Source of the DNA: Acanthosepion esculentum
Taxonomy: Eukaryota; Mollusca; Cephalopoda; Sepiida; Sepiidae
Direction: 5' to 3'
Assembly (NCBI GenBank): GCA_964036315.1
Contig: OZ038517.1
Span: forward strand, 15,707,213 to 15,771,212
Length of the DNA stretch: 64,000 nucleotides
Under the pieces are notes generated by a model that ran no database searches, was not told where the DNA came from, and was given only the letters and a program-made list of their open reading frames with translations. The stretch's first letter is position 1, and the number at the start of each line of letters is the position of its first letter. Made by a program: the position numbers and the translations under genes. This document shows positions 1 to 14,421 of the stretch, piece by piece.

Positions 1-12
1 TCTGCATTTCCA

Positions 13-74
<62 letters not shown>

Positions 75-182
75 CCTTGCTTCAAGTTTTTCTTTTAATC
101 TATTCTACATTTCCACTTTCTTTCTTTCTTTCTTTCTTTCTCCTTGCTTCAAGTTTTTCTTTTAATCTATTCTGCATTTCCA

Positions 183-240
<58 letters not shown>

Positions 241-281
241 CGTTGCTTCAAGTTTTTCTTTTAATCTATTCTGCATTTCCA

Positions 282-331
<50 letters not shown>

Positions 332-372
332 CCTTGCTTCAAGTTTTTCTTTTAATCTATTCTGCATTTCCA

Positions 373-434
<62 letters not shown>

Positions 435-731
435 CCTTGCTTCAAGTTCTTCTTTTAATCTATTCTGCATTTCCACTTTCTTTCTTTCTTTCTTTCTTTC
501 TTTCTCCTTGCTTCAAGTTTTTCTCTTAATCTATTCTGCATTTCCACTTTCTTTCTTTCTTTCTTTCTTTCTATCTTTCTTTCTTTCTCCTTGCTTCAAG
601 TTTTTCTTTTAATCTATTCTGCATTTCCACTTTCTTTCTTTCTTTCTTTCTTTCTTTCTCCTTGCTTCAAGTTTTTCTTTTAATCTATTCTGCATTTCCA
701 CTTTCTTTCTTTCTTTCTTTCTGTCTTTCAT

Positions 732-762
<31 letters not shown>

Positions 763-949
763 CCTTGCTTCAAGTTTTTCTTTTAATCTATTCTGCATTT
801 CCACTTTCTTTCTTTCTTTCTTTCTTTCTCCTTGCTTCAAGTTTTTCTTTTAATCTATTCTGCATTTCCACTTTCTTTCTTTCTTTCTTTCTGTCTTTCA
901 TTCTTTCTCCTTGCTTCAAGTTTTTCTTTTAATCTATTCTGCATTTCCA

Positions 950-1019
<70 letters not shown>

Positions 1020-1131
1020 CCTTGCTTCAAGTTTTTCTTTTAATCTATTCTGCATTTCCACTTTCTTTCTTTCTTTCTTTCTTTCTTTCTCCTTGCTTCA
1101 AGTTTTTCTTTTAATCTATTCTGCATTTCCA

Positions 1132-1165
<34 letters not shown>

Positions 1166-1206
1166 CCTTGCTTCAAGTTTTTCTTTTAATCTATTCTGCA
1201 TTTCCA

Positions 1207-1240
<34 letters not shown>

Positions 1241-1360
1241 CCTTGCTTCAAGTTTTTCTTTCAATCTATTCTGCATTTCCACTTTCTTTCTTTCTTTCTT
1301 TCTGTCTTTCATTCTTTCTCCTTGCTTCAAGTTTTTCTTTTAATCTATTCTGCATTTCCA

Positions 1361-1418
<58 letters not shown>

Positions 1419-1459
1419 CCTTGCTTCAAGTTTTTCTTTTAATCTATTCTGCATTTCCA

Positions 1460-1497
<38 letters not shown>

Positions 1498-1684
1498 CCT
1501 TGCTTCAAGTTTTTCTTTTAATCTATTCTGCATTTCCACTTTCTTTCTTTCTTTCTTTCTTTCTCCTTGCTTCAAGTTTTTCTTTTAATCTATTCTGCAT
1601 TTCCACTTTCTTTCTTTCTTTCTTTCTGTCTTTCATTCTTTCTCCTTGCTTCAAGTTTTTCTTTTAATCTATTCTGCATTTCCA

Positions 1685-1738
<54 letters not shown>

Positions 1739-1779
1739 CCTTGCTTCAAGTTTTTCTTTTAATCTATTCTGCATTTCCA

Positions 1780-1821
<42 letters not shown>

Positions 1822-1941
1822 CCTTGCTTCAAGTTTTTCTTTTAATCTATTCTGCATTTCCACTTTCTTACTTTCTTTCTTTCTTTCTTTCTTTCTTTCT
1901 CCTTGCTTCAAGTTTTTCTTTTAATCTATTCTGCATTTCCA

Positions 1942-2011
<70 letters not shown>

Positions 2012-2052
2012 CCTTGCTTCAAGTTTTTCTTTTAATCTATTCTGCATTTCCA

Positions 2053-2090
<38 letters not shown>

Positions 2091-2210
2091 CCTTGCTTCA
2101 AGTTTTTCTTTTAATCTATTCTGCATTTCCACTTTCTTTCTTTCTTTCTTTCTGTCTTTCATTCTTTCTCCTTGCTTCAAGTTTTTCTTTTAATCTATTC
2201 TGCATTTCCA

Positions 2211-2272
<62 letters not shown>

Positions 2273-2313
2273 CCTTGCTTCAAGTTTTTCTTTTAATCTA
2301 TTCTGCATTTCCA

Positions 2314-2351
<38 letters not shown>

Positions 2352-2392
2352 CCTTGCTTCAAGTTTTTCTTTTAATCTATTCTGCATTTCCA

Positions 2393-2430
<38 letters not shown>

Positions 2431-2550
2431 CCTTGCTTCAAGTTTTTCTTTTAATCTATTCTGCATTTCCACTTTCTTTCTTTCTTTCTTTCTGTCTTTC
2501 ATTCTTTCTCCTTGCTTCAAGTTTTTCTTTTAATCTATTCTGCATTTCCA

Positions 2551-2632
<82 letters not shown>

Positions 2633-2673
2633 CCTTGCTTCAAGTTTTTCTTTTAATCTATTCTGCATTTCCA

Positions 2674-2719
<46 letters not shown>

Positions 2720-2760
2720 CCTTGCTTCAAGTTTTTCTTTTAATCTATTCTGCATTTCCA

Positions 2761-2810
<50 letters not shown>

Positions 2811-2851
2811 CCTTGCTTCAAGTTTTTCTTTTAATCTATTCTGCATTTCCA

Positions 2852-2909
<58 letters not shown>

Positions 2910-2950
2910 CCTTGCTTCAAGTTTTTCTTTTAATCTATTCTGCATTTCCA

Positions 2951-2996
<46 letters not shown>

Positions 2997-3037
2997 CCTT
3001 GCTTCAAGTTTTTCTTTTAATCTATTCTGCATTTCCA

Positions 3038-3075
<38 letters not shown>

Positions 3076-3116
3076 CCTTGCTTCAAGTTTTTCTTTTAAT
3101 CTATTCTGCATTTCCA

Positions 3117-3158
<42 letters not shown>

Positions 3159-3199
3159 CCTTGCTTCAAGTTTTTCTTTTAATCTATTCTGCATTTCCA

Positions 3200-3237
<38 letters not shown>

Positions 3238-3357
3238 CCTTGCTTCAAGTTTTTCTTTTAATCTATTCTGCATTTCCACTTTCTTTCTTTCTTTCTTTCT
3301 GTCTTTCATTCTTTCTCCTTGCTTCAAGTTTTTCTTTTAATCTATTCTGCATTTCCA

Positions 3358-3415
<58 letters not shown>

Positions 3416-3456
3416 CCTTGCTTCAAGTTTTTCTTTTAATCTATTCTGCATTTCCA

Positions 3457-3490
<34 letters not shown>

Positions 3491-3610
3491 CCTTGCTTCA
3501 AGTTTTTCTTTTAATCTATTCTGCATTTCCACTTTCTTACTTTCTTTCTTTCTTTCTTTCTTTCTTTCTCCTTGCTTCAAGTTTTTCTTTTAATCTATTC
3601 TGCATTTCCA

Positions 3611-3680
<70 letters not shown>

Positions 3681-3721
3681 CCTTGCTTCAAGTTTTTCTT
3701 TTAATCTATTCTGCATTTCCA

Positions 3722-3759
<38 letters not shown>

Positions 3760-3800
3760 CCTTGCTTCAAGTTTTTCTTTTAATCTATTCTGCATTTCCA

Positions 3801-3850
<50 letters not shown>

Positions 3851-3970
3851 CCTTGCTTCAAGTTTTTCTTTTAATCTATTCTGCATTTCCACTTTCTTTC
3901 TTTCTTTCTTTCTGTCTTTCATTCTTTCTCCTTGCTTCAAGTTTTTCTTTTAATCTATTCTGCATTTCCA

Positions 3971-4028
<58 letters not shown>

Positions 4029-4069
4029 CCTTGCTTCAAGTTTTTCTTTTAATCTATTCTGCATTTCCA

Positions 4070-4103
<34 letters not shown>

Positions 4104-4144
4104 CCTTGCTTCAAGTTTTTCTTTTAATCTATTCTGCATTTCCA

Positions 4145-4190
<46 letters not shown>

Positions 4191-4302
4191 CCTTGCTTCA
4201 AGTTTTTCTTTTAATCTATTCTGCATTTCCACTTTCTTTCTTTCTGTCTTTCATTCTTTCTCCTTGCTTCAAGTTTTTCTTTTAATCTATTCTGCATTTC
4301 CA

Positions 4303-4352
<50 letters not shown>

Positions 4353-4393
4353 CCTTGCTTCAAGTTTTTCTTTTAATCTATTCTGCATTTCCA

Positions 4394-4439
<46 letters not shown>

Positions 4440-4480
4440 CCTTGCTTCAAGTTTTTCTTTTAATCTATTCTGCATTTCCA

Positions 4481-4546
<66 letters not shown>

Positions 4547-4587
4547 CCTTGCTTCAAGTTTTTCTTTTAATCTATTCTGCATTTCCA

Positions 4588-4645
<58 letters not shown>

Positions 4646-4686
4646 CCTTGCTTCAAGTTTTTCTTTTAATCTATTCTGCATTTCCA

Positions 4687-4724
<38 letters not shown>

Positions 4725-4765
4725 CCTTGCTTCAAGTTTTTCTTTTAATCTATTCTGCATTTCCA

Positions 4766-4803
<38 letters not shown>

Positions 4804-4844
4804 CCTTGCTTCAAGTTTTTCTTTTAATCTATTCTGCATTTCCA

Positions 4845-4878
<34 letters not shown>

Positions 4879-4998
4879 CCTTGCTTCAAGTTTTTCTTTT
4901 AATCTATTCTGCATTTCCACTTTCTTTCTTTCTTTCTTTCTGTCTTTCATTCTTTCTCCTTGCTTCAAGTTTTTCTTTTAATCTATTCTGCATTTCCA

Positions 4999-5060
<62 letters not shown>

Positions 5061-5101
5061 CCTTGATTCAAGTTTTTCTTTTAATCTATTCTGCATTTCC
5101 A

Positions 5102-5139
<38 letters not shown>

Positions 5140-5180
5140 CCTTGCTTCAAGTTTTTCTTTTAATCTATTCTGCATTTCCA

Positions 5181-5226
<46 letters not shown>

Positions 5227-5267
5227 CCTTGCTTCAAGTTTTTCTTTTAATCTATTCTGCATTTCCA

Positions 5268-5333
<66 letters not shown>

Positions 5334-5374
5334 CCTTGCTTCAAGTTTTTCTTTTAATCTATTCTGCATTTCCA

Positions 5375-5424
<50 letters not shown>

Positions 5425-5544
5425 CCTTGCTTCAAGTTTTTCTTTTAATCTATTCTGCATTTCCACTTTCTTACTTTCTTTCTTTCTTTCTTTCTTTCTT
5501 TCTCCTTGCTTCAAGTTTTTCTTTTAATCTATTCTGCATTTCCA

Positions 5545-5610
<66 letters not shown>

Positions 5611-5651
5611 CCTTGCTTCAAGTTTTTCTTTTAATCTATTCTGCATTTCCA

Positions 5652-5689
<38 letters not shown>

Positions 5690-5730
5690 CCTTGCTTCAA
5701 GTTTTTCTTTTAATCTATTCTGCATTTCCA

Positions 5731-5764
<34 letters not shown>

Positions 5765-5805
5765 CCTTGCTTCAAGTTTTTCTTTTAATCTATTCTGCAT
5801 TTCCA

Positions 5806-5843
<38 letters not shown>

Positions 5844-5963
5844 CCCTGCTTCAAGTTTTTCTTTTAATCTATTCTGCATTTCCACTTTCTTTCTTTCTTT
5901 CTTTCTGTCTTTCATTCTTTCTCCTTGCTTCAAGTTTTTCTTTTAATCTATTCTGCATTTCCA

Positions 5964-6017
<54 letters not shown>

Positions 6018-6058
6018 CCTTGCTTCAAGTTTTTCTTTTAATCTATTCTGCATTTCCA

Positions 6059-6092
<34 letters not shown>

Positions 6093-6133
6093 CCTTGCTT
6101 CAAGTTTTTCTTTTAATCTATTCTGCATTTCCA

Positions 6134-6175
<42 letters not shown>

Positions 6176-6216
6176 CCTTGCTTCAAGTTTTTCTTTTAAT
6201 CTATTCTGCATTTCCA

Positions 6217-6270
<54 letters not shown>

Positions 6271-6311
6271 CCTTGCTTCAAGTTTTTCTTTTAATCTATT
6301 CTGCATTTCCA

Positions 6312-6345
<34 letters not shown>

Positions 6346-6386
6346 CCTTGCTTCAAGTTTTTCTTTTAATCTATTCTGCATTTCCA

Positions 6387-6460
<74 letters not shown>

Positions 6461-6500
6461 CCTTGCTTCAAGTTTTTCTTTTAATCTATTCTGCATTTCA

Positions 6501-6550
<50 letters not shown>

Positions 6551-6591
6551 CCTTGCTTCAAGTTTTTCTTTTAATCTATTCTGCATTTCCA

Positions 6592-6629
<38 letters not shown>

Positions 6630-6670
6630 CCTTGCTTCAAGTTTTTCTTTTAATCTATTCTGCATTTCCA

Positions 6671-6708
<38 letters not shown>

Positions 6709-6828
6709 CCTTGCTTCAAGTTTTTCTTTTAATCTATTCTGCATTTCCACTTTCTTTCTTTCTTTCTTTCTGTCTTTCATTCTTTCTCCTTGCTTCAAGT
6801 TTTTCTTTTAATCTATTCTGCATTTCCA

Positions 6829-6890
<62 letters not shown>

Positions 6891-6931
6891 CCTTGCTTCA
6901 AGTTTTTCTTTTAATCTATTCTGCATTTCCA

Positions 6932-6965
<34 letters not shown>

Positions 6966-7006
6966 CCTTGCTTCAAGTTTTTCTTTTAATCTATTCTGCA
7001 TTTCCA

Positions 7007-7048
<42 letters not shown>

Positions 7049-7168
7049 CCTTGCTTCAAGTTTTTCTTTTAATCTATTCTGCATTTCCACTTTCTTTCTT
7101 TCTTTCTTTCTGTCTTTCATTCTTTCTCCTTGCTTCAAGTTTTTCTTTTAATCTATTCTGCATTTCCA

Positions 7169-7202
<34 letters not shown>

Positions 7203-7244
7203 CCTTGCTTCAAGTTTTTCTTTTAATCTATTCTGCATTTCCCA

Positions 7245-7294
<50 letters not shown>

Positions 7295-7343
7295 CCTTGC
7301 TTCAAGTTTTTCTTTTAATCTATTCTGCATTTCCACTTTCTTA

Positions 7344-7377
<34 letters not shown>

Positions 7378-7418
7378 CCTTGCTTCAAGTTTTTCTTTTA
7401 ATCTATTCTGCATTTCCA

Positions 7419-7472
<54 letters not shown>

Positions 7473-7513
7473 CCTTGCTTCAAGTTTTTCTTTTAATCTA
7501 TTCTGCATTTCCA

Positions 7514-7567
<54 letters not shown>

Positions 7568-7608
7568 CCTTGCTTCAAGTTTTTCTTTTAATCTATTCTG
7601 CATTTCCA

Positions 7609-7646
<38 letters not shown>

Positions 7647-7767
7647 CCTTGCTTCAAGTTTTTCTTTTAATCTATTCTGCATTTCCACTTTCTTTCTTTC
7701 TTTCTTTCTGTCTTTCATTCTTTCTCCTTGCTTCAAGTTTTTCTTTTTAATCTATTCTGCATTTCCA

Positions 7768-7825
<58 letters not shown>

Positions 7826-7866
7826 CCTTGCTTCAAGTTTTTCTTTTAATCTATTCTGCATTTCCA

Positions 7867-7900
<34 letters not shown>

Positions 7901-7941
7901 CCTTGCTTCAAGTTTTTCTTTTAATCTATTCTGCATTTCCA

Positions 7942-8019
<78 letters not shown>

Positions 8020-8138
8020 CCTTGCTTCAAGTTTTTCTTTTAATCTATTCTGCATTTCCACTTTCTTTCTTTCTTCTTTCTTTCTTTCTTTCTTTCTCCT
8101 TGCTTCAAGTTTTTCTTTTAATCTATTCTGCATTTCCA

Positions 8139-8180
<42 letters not shown>

Positions 8181-8221
8181 CCTTGCTTCAAGTTTTTCTT
8201 TTAATCTATTCTGCATTTCCA

Positions 8222-8263
<42 letters not shown>

Positions 8264-8303
8264 CCTTGCTCAAGTTTTTTCTTTAATCTATTCTGCATTT
8301 CCA

Positions 8304-8341
<38 letters not shown>

Positions 8342-8382
8342 CCTTGCTTCAAGTTTTTCTTTTAATCTATTCTGCATTTCCA

Positions 8383-8476
<94 letters not shown>

Positions 8477-8517
8477 CCTTGCTTCAAGTTTTTCTTTTAA
8501 TCTATTCTGCATTTCCA

Positions 8518-8575
<58 letters not shown>

Positions 8576-8696
8576 CCTTGCTTCAAGTTTTTCTTTTAAT
8601 CTATTCTGCATTTCCACTTTCTTTCTTTCTTTCTTTTCTTTCTTTCTTTCTTTCTCCTTGCTTCAAGTTTTTCTTTTAATCTATTCTGCATTTCCA

Positions 8697-8750
<54 letters not shown>

Positions 8751-8789
8751 CCTTGCTTCAAGTTTTCTTTTAATCTATTCTGCATTCCA

Positions 8790-8827
<38 letters not shown>

Positions 8828-8868
8828 CCTTGCTTCAAGTTTTTCTTTTAATCTATTCTGCATTTCCA

Positions 8869-8946
<78 letters not shown>

Positions 8947-8986
8947 CCTTGCTTCAAGTTTTCTTTTAATCTATTCTGCATTTCCA

Positions 8987-9040
<54 letters not shown>

Positions 9041-9081
9041 CCTTGCTTCAAGTTTTTCTTTTAATCTATTCTGCATTTCCA

Positions 9082-9135
<54 letters not shown>

Positions 9136-9176
9136 CCTTGCTTCAAGTTTTTCTTTTAATCTATTCTGCATTTCCA

Positions 9177-9226
<50 letters not shown>

Positions 9227-9267
9227 CCTTACTTCAAGTTTTTCTTTTAATCTATTCTACATTTCCA

Positions 9268-9329
<62 letters not shown>

Positions 9330-9370
9330 CCTTGCTTCAAGTTTTTCTTTTAATCTATTCTGCATTTCCA

Positions 9371-9436
<66 letters not shown>

Positions 9437-9477
9437 CCTTACTTCAAGTTTTTCTTTTAATCTATTCTACATTTCCA

Positions 9478-9531
<54 letters not shown>

Positions 9532-9572
9532 CCTTGCTTCAAGTTTTTCTTTTAATCTATTCTGCATTTCCA

Positions 9573-9610
<38 letters not shown>

Positions 9611-9730
9611 CCTTGCTTCAAGTTTTTCTTTTAATCTATTCTGCATTTCCACTTTCTTTCTTTCTTTCTTTCTGTCTTTCATTCTTTCTCCTTGCTTCAA
9701 GTTTTTCTTTTAATCTATTCTGCATTTCCA

Positions 9731-9788
<58 letters not shown>

Positions 9789-9829
9789 CCTTGCTTCAAG
9801 TTTTTCTTTTAATCTATTCTGCATTTCCA

Positions 9830-9863
<34 letters not shown>

Positions 9864-9904
9864 CCTTGCTTCAAGTTTTTCTTTTAATCTATTCTGCATT
9901 TCCA

Positions 9905-9982
<78 letters not shown>

Positions 9983-10023
9983 CCTTGCTTCAAGTTTTTC
10001 TTTTAATCTATTCTGCATTTCCA

Positions 10024-10061
<38 letters not shown>

Positions 10062-10102
10062 CCTTGCTTCAAGTTTTTCTTTTAATCTATTCTGCATTTC
10101 CA

Positions 10103-10144
<42 letters not shown>

Positions 10145-10185
10145 CCTTGCTTCAAGTTTTTCTTTTAATCTATTCTGCATTTCCA

Positions 10186-10227
<42 letters not shown>

Positions 10228-10267
10228 CCTTGCTTCAAGTTTTCTTTTAATCTATTCTGCATTTCCA

Positions 10268-10305
<38 letters not shown>

Positions 10306-10346
10306 CCTTGCTTCAAGTTTTTCTTTTAATCTATTCTGCATTTCCA

Positions 10347-10432
<86 letters not shown>

Positions 10433-10473
10433 CCTTGCTTCAAGTTTTTCTTTTAATCTATTCTGCATTTCCA

Positions 10474-10505
<32 letters not shown>

Positions 10506-10567
10506 TTTCTTTCTTTCTTTCTTTCTCCTTGCTTCAAGTTTTTCTTTTAATCTATTCTGCATTTCCA

Positions 10568-10605
<38 letters not shown>

Positions 10606-10646
10606 CCTTGCTTCAAGTTTTTCTTTTAATCTATTCTGCATTTCCA

Positions 10647-10700
<54 letters not shown>

Positions 10701-10741
10701 CCTTGCTTCAAGTTTTTCTTTTAATCTATTCTGCATTTCCA

Positions 10742-10779
<38 letters not shown>

Positions 10780-10820
10780 CCTTGCTTCAAGTTTTTCTTT
10801 TAATCTATTCTGCATTTCCA

Positions 10821-10894
<74 letters not shown>

Positions 10895-10935
10895 CCTTGC
10901 TTCAAGTTTTTCTTTTAATCTATTCTGCATTTCCA

Positions 10936-10989
<54 letters not shown>

Positions 10990-11030
10990 CCTTGCTTCAA
11001 GTTTTTCTTTTAATCTATTCTGCATTTCCA

Positions 11031-11084
<54 letters not shown>

Positions 11085-11124
11085 CCTTGCTTCAGTTTTT
11101 CTTTTAATCTATTCTGCATTTCCA

Positions 11125-11174
<50 letters not shown>

Positions 11175-11215
11175 CCTTACTTCAAGTTTTTCTTTTAATC
11201 TATTCTACATTTCCA

Positions 11216-11281
<66 letters not shown>

Positions 11282-11322
11282 CCTTGCTTCAAGTTTTTCT
11301 TTTAATCTATTCTGCATTTCCA

Positions 11323-11384
<62 letters not shown>

Positions 11385-11425
11385 CCTTACTTCAAGTTTT
11401 TCTTTTAATCTATTCTACATTTCCA

Positions 11426-11499
<74 letters not shown>

Positions 11500-11619
11500 C
11501 CTTGCTTCAAGTTTTTCTTTTAATCTATTCTGCATTTCCACTTTCTTTCTTTCTTTTTTTCTTTCTTTCTTTCTTTCTCCTTGCTTCAAGTTTTTCTTTT
11601 AATCTATTCTGCATTTCCA

Positions 11620-11654
<35 letters not shown>

Positions 11655-11656
11655 TC
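1..11656. repeat. Core-plus-(CTTT)n compound tandem array
   Basis: The plus strand repeats a conserved ~43-bp core that starts CTCCTTGCTTCAAG and ends CTATTCTGCATTTCCA, separated by (CTTT)n tracts of very different length. From the core spacing (mean about 84 bp) I estimate 130-140 cores; this is not an exact count. Marked variants recur: a spacer with an internal GTCTTTCATT (for example near 720, 895, 1305, 2155, 3305, 4245, 6775, 9675), a CTTACTTTC spacer (about 1,866, 3,537, 5,470, 7,340), and a TCCTTACTTC core (about 9,230, 9,437, 11,175, 11,385). The plus strand is pyrimidine-rich and all reading frames in it are repeat artefacts. The array runs off the left edge of the window. Confidence 0.97.
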
Positions 11657-12177
11657 ATTTGTCTTTCCCTTTTCGTCTTTCTTTAATGCCGACTCACTCA
11701 CTCTATTTCCCTGCATCTCCTTTCTAAAGCATTTCCAATTAATTGCTCCCTTATTGAAGTCACACTCGGGTCGCCTCGTTCGGAATTGGACCAATCAGTG
11801 GGCCAGAAAAGGGTAATTCAAATGAAAGAGAAAACCAGAGGACAGGAGAAAGGCGGATTAAACAAGAATGACTGAGTGTTAAATTCGGTGTCACTATCAG
11901 CAGTTGATTTAAAGGCGTGTTATCCCTCAGCCACGCACCCACCCACACACAGTCATGCATATATACGAATGAATTTGTGTATGGGAAGTTGTGTGTGAGA
12001 TAGACAGATGCATGCAATAATAGGAGGAGAGTAAAAGAGATATATCTAATAAGAATGAAATGTAAAAGAACGAGAAAGAAAAAGAAAGAGATAATGGTAA
12101 ATAAAAAGCATATATATATATATACAGACTGTCATTCTGTCTGTCTGTCACCCCCCTCTCTCTATATATATATATAT
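11657..12177. other. Unique sequence beside the CTTT array, no gene recognised
   Basis: This is ordinary non-repetitive sequence after the array edge. It contains a CCAAT-box-like GGACCAATCAG near 11,788 and short AT and CT microsatellite patches near 12,110-12,175. No coding potential or RNA gene could be supported. Confidence 0.5.
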
Positions 12178-12262
12178 GAAGAAATATAGTTTTAAAGTGT
12201 GCTATATTTATGGGATAAAGTGCTCAATATCAGAGATAGAGCGTGTGTAAATATAAAAGTGA
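12178..12262. repeat. Dispersed repeat module (copy 1)
   Basis: An ~85-bp block containing GGGATAAAGTGCTCAATATC and ATAGAGCGTGTGTAAATATA recurs almost unchanged at 23,851-23,940, where it leads into the long palindrome. In both places it follows an (AT)n or (TA)n tract. It is a dispersed repeat of unknown class. Confidence 0.75.
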
Positions 12263-12334
12263 ACATACAGACTGTAATGATCTCGACAACCATTGATGGC
12301 CTAGAGTCGCCACATACAGATTATTTCAAAGATT

Positions 12335-12435
12335 CTTAGTGTGGCTAGACGTCCGTTTGCTTTAAGCCAGGATCGAAACCTGACTGATGTGACATCAGTC
12401 AGATATCTTACCTGTAGGCCATCGCCACACGGCAG
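12335..12435 (-). mobile_element. tRNA-derived SINE head, family A (copy 1)
   Basis: Read on the minus strand, the segment has a Pol III A-box-like TGGCCTACAGG and a B-box-like GGTTTCGATCC about 35 bp apart, in a tRNA-like layout. It shares GTGTGGCTAGACGTCCG (plus strand) with the copies at 12.6 kb and 23.3 kb. It is a degenerate SINE relic, not a functional tRNA. Confidence 0.65.
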
Positions 12436-12589
12436 AAGGGAATATAATTTTAACCTTTTATATCTATACGTAATACGTCAGCAGCTTGGAGAACTTGAAG
12501 AGTAATGCTTAATTAATAACAGTAGGAACCACTGTTTTTTAAAACACCCTTTCCCTAGAGAGCTCAGCCGGATTTCCGGGAGCATATAT

Positions 12590-12800
12590 ATATAGTCATC
12601 CACAGAGTGTTTCACTGTATCACAGCTCCTCAATGTGGCTAGACGTCCGATTGCTTCAAGCCGGGCTCGAAACCGAACTGATTTCAGATATCTTACCTCT
12701 AGGCCATCGTCGTATGGCAGAAAGGAAGGGAACTTTAACGTTTTTCTCTATACGAAATTCAATTTACTTGAAACTCAAGCGGAGAACTCAATTCAATTTA
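12590..12800 (-). mobile_element. tRNA-derived SINE, family A (copy 2)
   Basis: The body carries the family signature TGTATCACAGCTC (plus strand) near 12,617, followed by the tRNA-like block with a B-box-like CGGTTTCGAGCCC on the minus strand. The flank shares GAGAACTCAATTC with the copy at 23.3-23.5 kb, so the repeat extends to about 12,800. Box positions put the Pol III-like head on the minus strand. Confidence 0.7.
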
Positions 12801-12879
12801 CTTGAATATATACTTTATATATTTGCGTAAGTGCCTTGGAGTTCCTCCTTGTTTTTCGAAAGTGGGGTTGTATACCAAC

Positions 12880-13965
12880 TCCGGACACCTGCAGCTTCCT
12901 ATACATTCATTGGTGGGGGAATTCAAGATTGGGAAGGTACGCCTTCATATGATGATGAGGGACTTGCATACGGAGGGTGCATCCAGAGATTAAATCTGGT
13001 ACAAAGTGGTCAGCTGCAGAGGCCACACAAGAAGCAGAAACCAATCTGCGAGTTAGAGATATCATGGGCGTGATTCAGAATAATCGGGCTGGATTGGGAA
13101 ACACGACGCACAAGTACTTCTCCAAGGAGAAAGCAAAGGGAAAAAGGTGTATGGTGATTGAAGAGGTCAAAAGGTTCGAAGAGGGGCATAGAATAGCCAC
13201 TGGTGTTACCCAAGCTAAACAATGTAAGTGTGCAACCTGGAATGATATCGAACCTATTAAACTTTCGTGGAATTCATTAATTACGATGGAGCCATTGGCG
13301 ATATCTTTCCTTCCTCAATCTACATACGATCTTCTCCCAAATGAAACAAACCTCAAAATGTGGGGATACACAGATACAGATCTCTGTTTTTCGTGTAAAA
13401 AAGACCGAGGTACCTTGCGTCATATGCTTTCTGCTTGTCCACTATCGCTACAGATGCACACGTGGCGACACAACAAGATATTAGAGGTGATCAGGGATCT
13501 AATAAGAACACAATGTGAGACAGCAAACCAACGGCTTGTGGCAGCCAAGGAAACTAAGATCGAATTCCATAAGGAGGGTGAATGCCCTGCAAAGAAAAAA
13601 CAAACAACTCCCGATATGAAGCTGCTGAGACGAGCCAGTGATTGGAAGGTTTCAGTGGATCTAATGACATCCTTAAATTTCCAATACACATCGCACGGAC
13701 AGACAAGCGTCCCGACATCGTGTTATGGTCCAACTTAAAAAAGACTGTCTTCCTAATAGTCTCTTGGGAAGAGAACAGGGTGGAGGCGCACGAACTAAAG
13801 AAAAACCGGTACGAGTCACTGCGGGCCGAATGTGTGGAAAATGGTTGGACGTGTCATGTGATGCCTATTTAGATTGGGTGTCGTGGGTTTCTGGGACATT
13901 CGGTCATTTCCTTCTTTTCAAAAATAGGCATCACTGGCCGTTGGTTGAAGAGCGTTTCGCATAGC
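12880..13965 (+). pseudogene. Non-LTR retrotransposon C-terminal region (zinc knuckle plus REL endonuclease), broken
   Basis: Three plus-strand reading frames joined by frameshifts encode the 3' part of a LINE polyprotein. First comes a segment reading LPIHSLVGEFKIGK, then after a frameshift near 12,985 SGTKWSAAEATQEAE and NNRAGLG, then a CFSCKKDRGTLRHMLSACP zinc knuckle (CX2C...HX4C pattern). After another frameshift near 13,665 comes RPDIVLW...SWEENRVEAHELKK, which resembles the RPD-(X)n-E endonuclease of R2-type LINEs. An in-frame TAG at 13,870 replaces the residue before IGCRGFLGHSVISFF. The segment between RPD and SWEE looks about three residues short, and the expected acidic residue is missing. 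The element is dead and 5'-truncated. The clade is inferred from motifs; a precise family needs a search. Confidence 0.75.
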
Positions 13966-14363
13966 ATTAAAAAAAAACAGTTCAGCACGCGTCAGGTTGG
14001 ATTTGGTCGAGATCAAAACAAGCAAATAAAGTGCGCGCAACATCACGACCTAACAGGCGCAAGTGAAATATTTGCGTGGTCGTCTATAACGATTTTTTAC
14101 GAGCGCGTCAATAACGGCAAACGCGTTCAGGAAACTTTTATTACGGATAGAAGCTGCAAAGAAGAACAATCGTTTTATTTATTTCATTACAAGAATTTAC
14201 AAAGAGGAACGATCAATTAGCTTATCTTCATGCCCTGCCTGGTGGCGAACGCTGCTGGTGGCGCCAGGGGTGGCGGTTCCGCCATAGCCACCGAAACCGT
14301 GATATCACCCCTGGTCGGCGGCTGATGAAGACAGGGTATCGCACGTGTTAACACGTTTTATGT

Positions 14364-14366
<3 letters not shown>
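13966..14366. other. Probable 3' UTR of the preceding LINE, no gene
   Basis: No coding region is supported. A GC-rich block at about 14,230-14,335 with repeated GGTGGCG and CGCCAGGGG words stands out from its AT-rich surroundings. It may be the LINE's 3' UTR or a separate repeat. It is followed by a 51-bp (AT)n run. Confidence 0.35.

Positions 14367-14417
<51 letters not shown>
14367..14417. repeat. (AT)n microsatellite
   Basis: Uninterrupted alternating AT over about 50 bp. Confidence 0.97.

Positions 14418-14421
<4 letters not shown>

Noticed and set aside
77..11523. Dozens of overlapping reading frames rich in Phe/Leu/Ser or Lys/Arg/Glu
   Set aside because: They are direct translations of (CTTT)n and the 43-bp core; both strands and several phases stay open only because the repeats lack stop codons.
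1..11656. Core-plus-spacer layout as a possible CRISPR-like array
   Set aside because: The variable spacers are simple (CTTT)n, not unique sequences.
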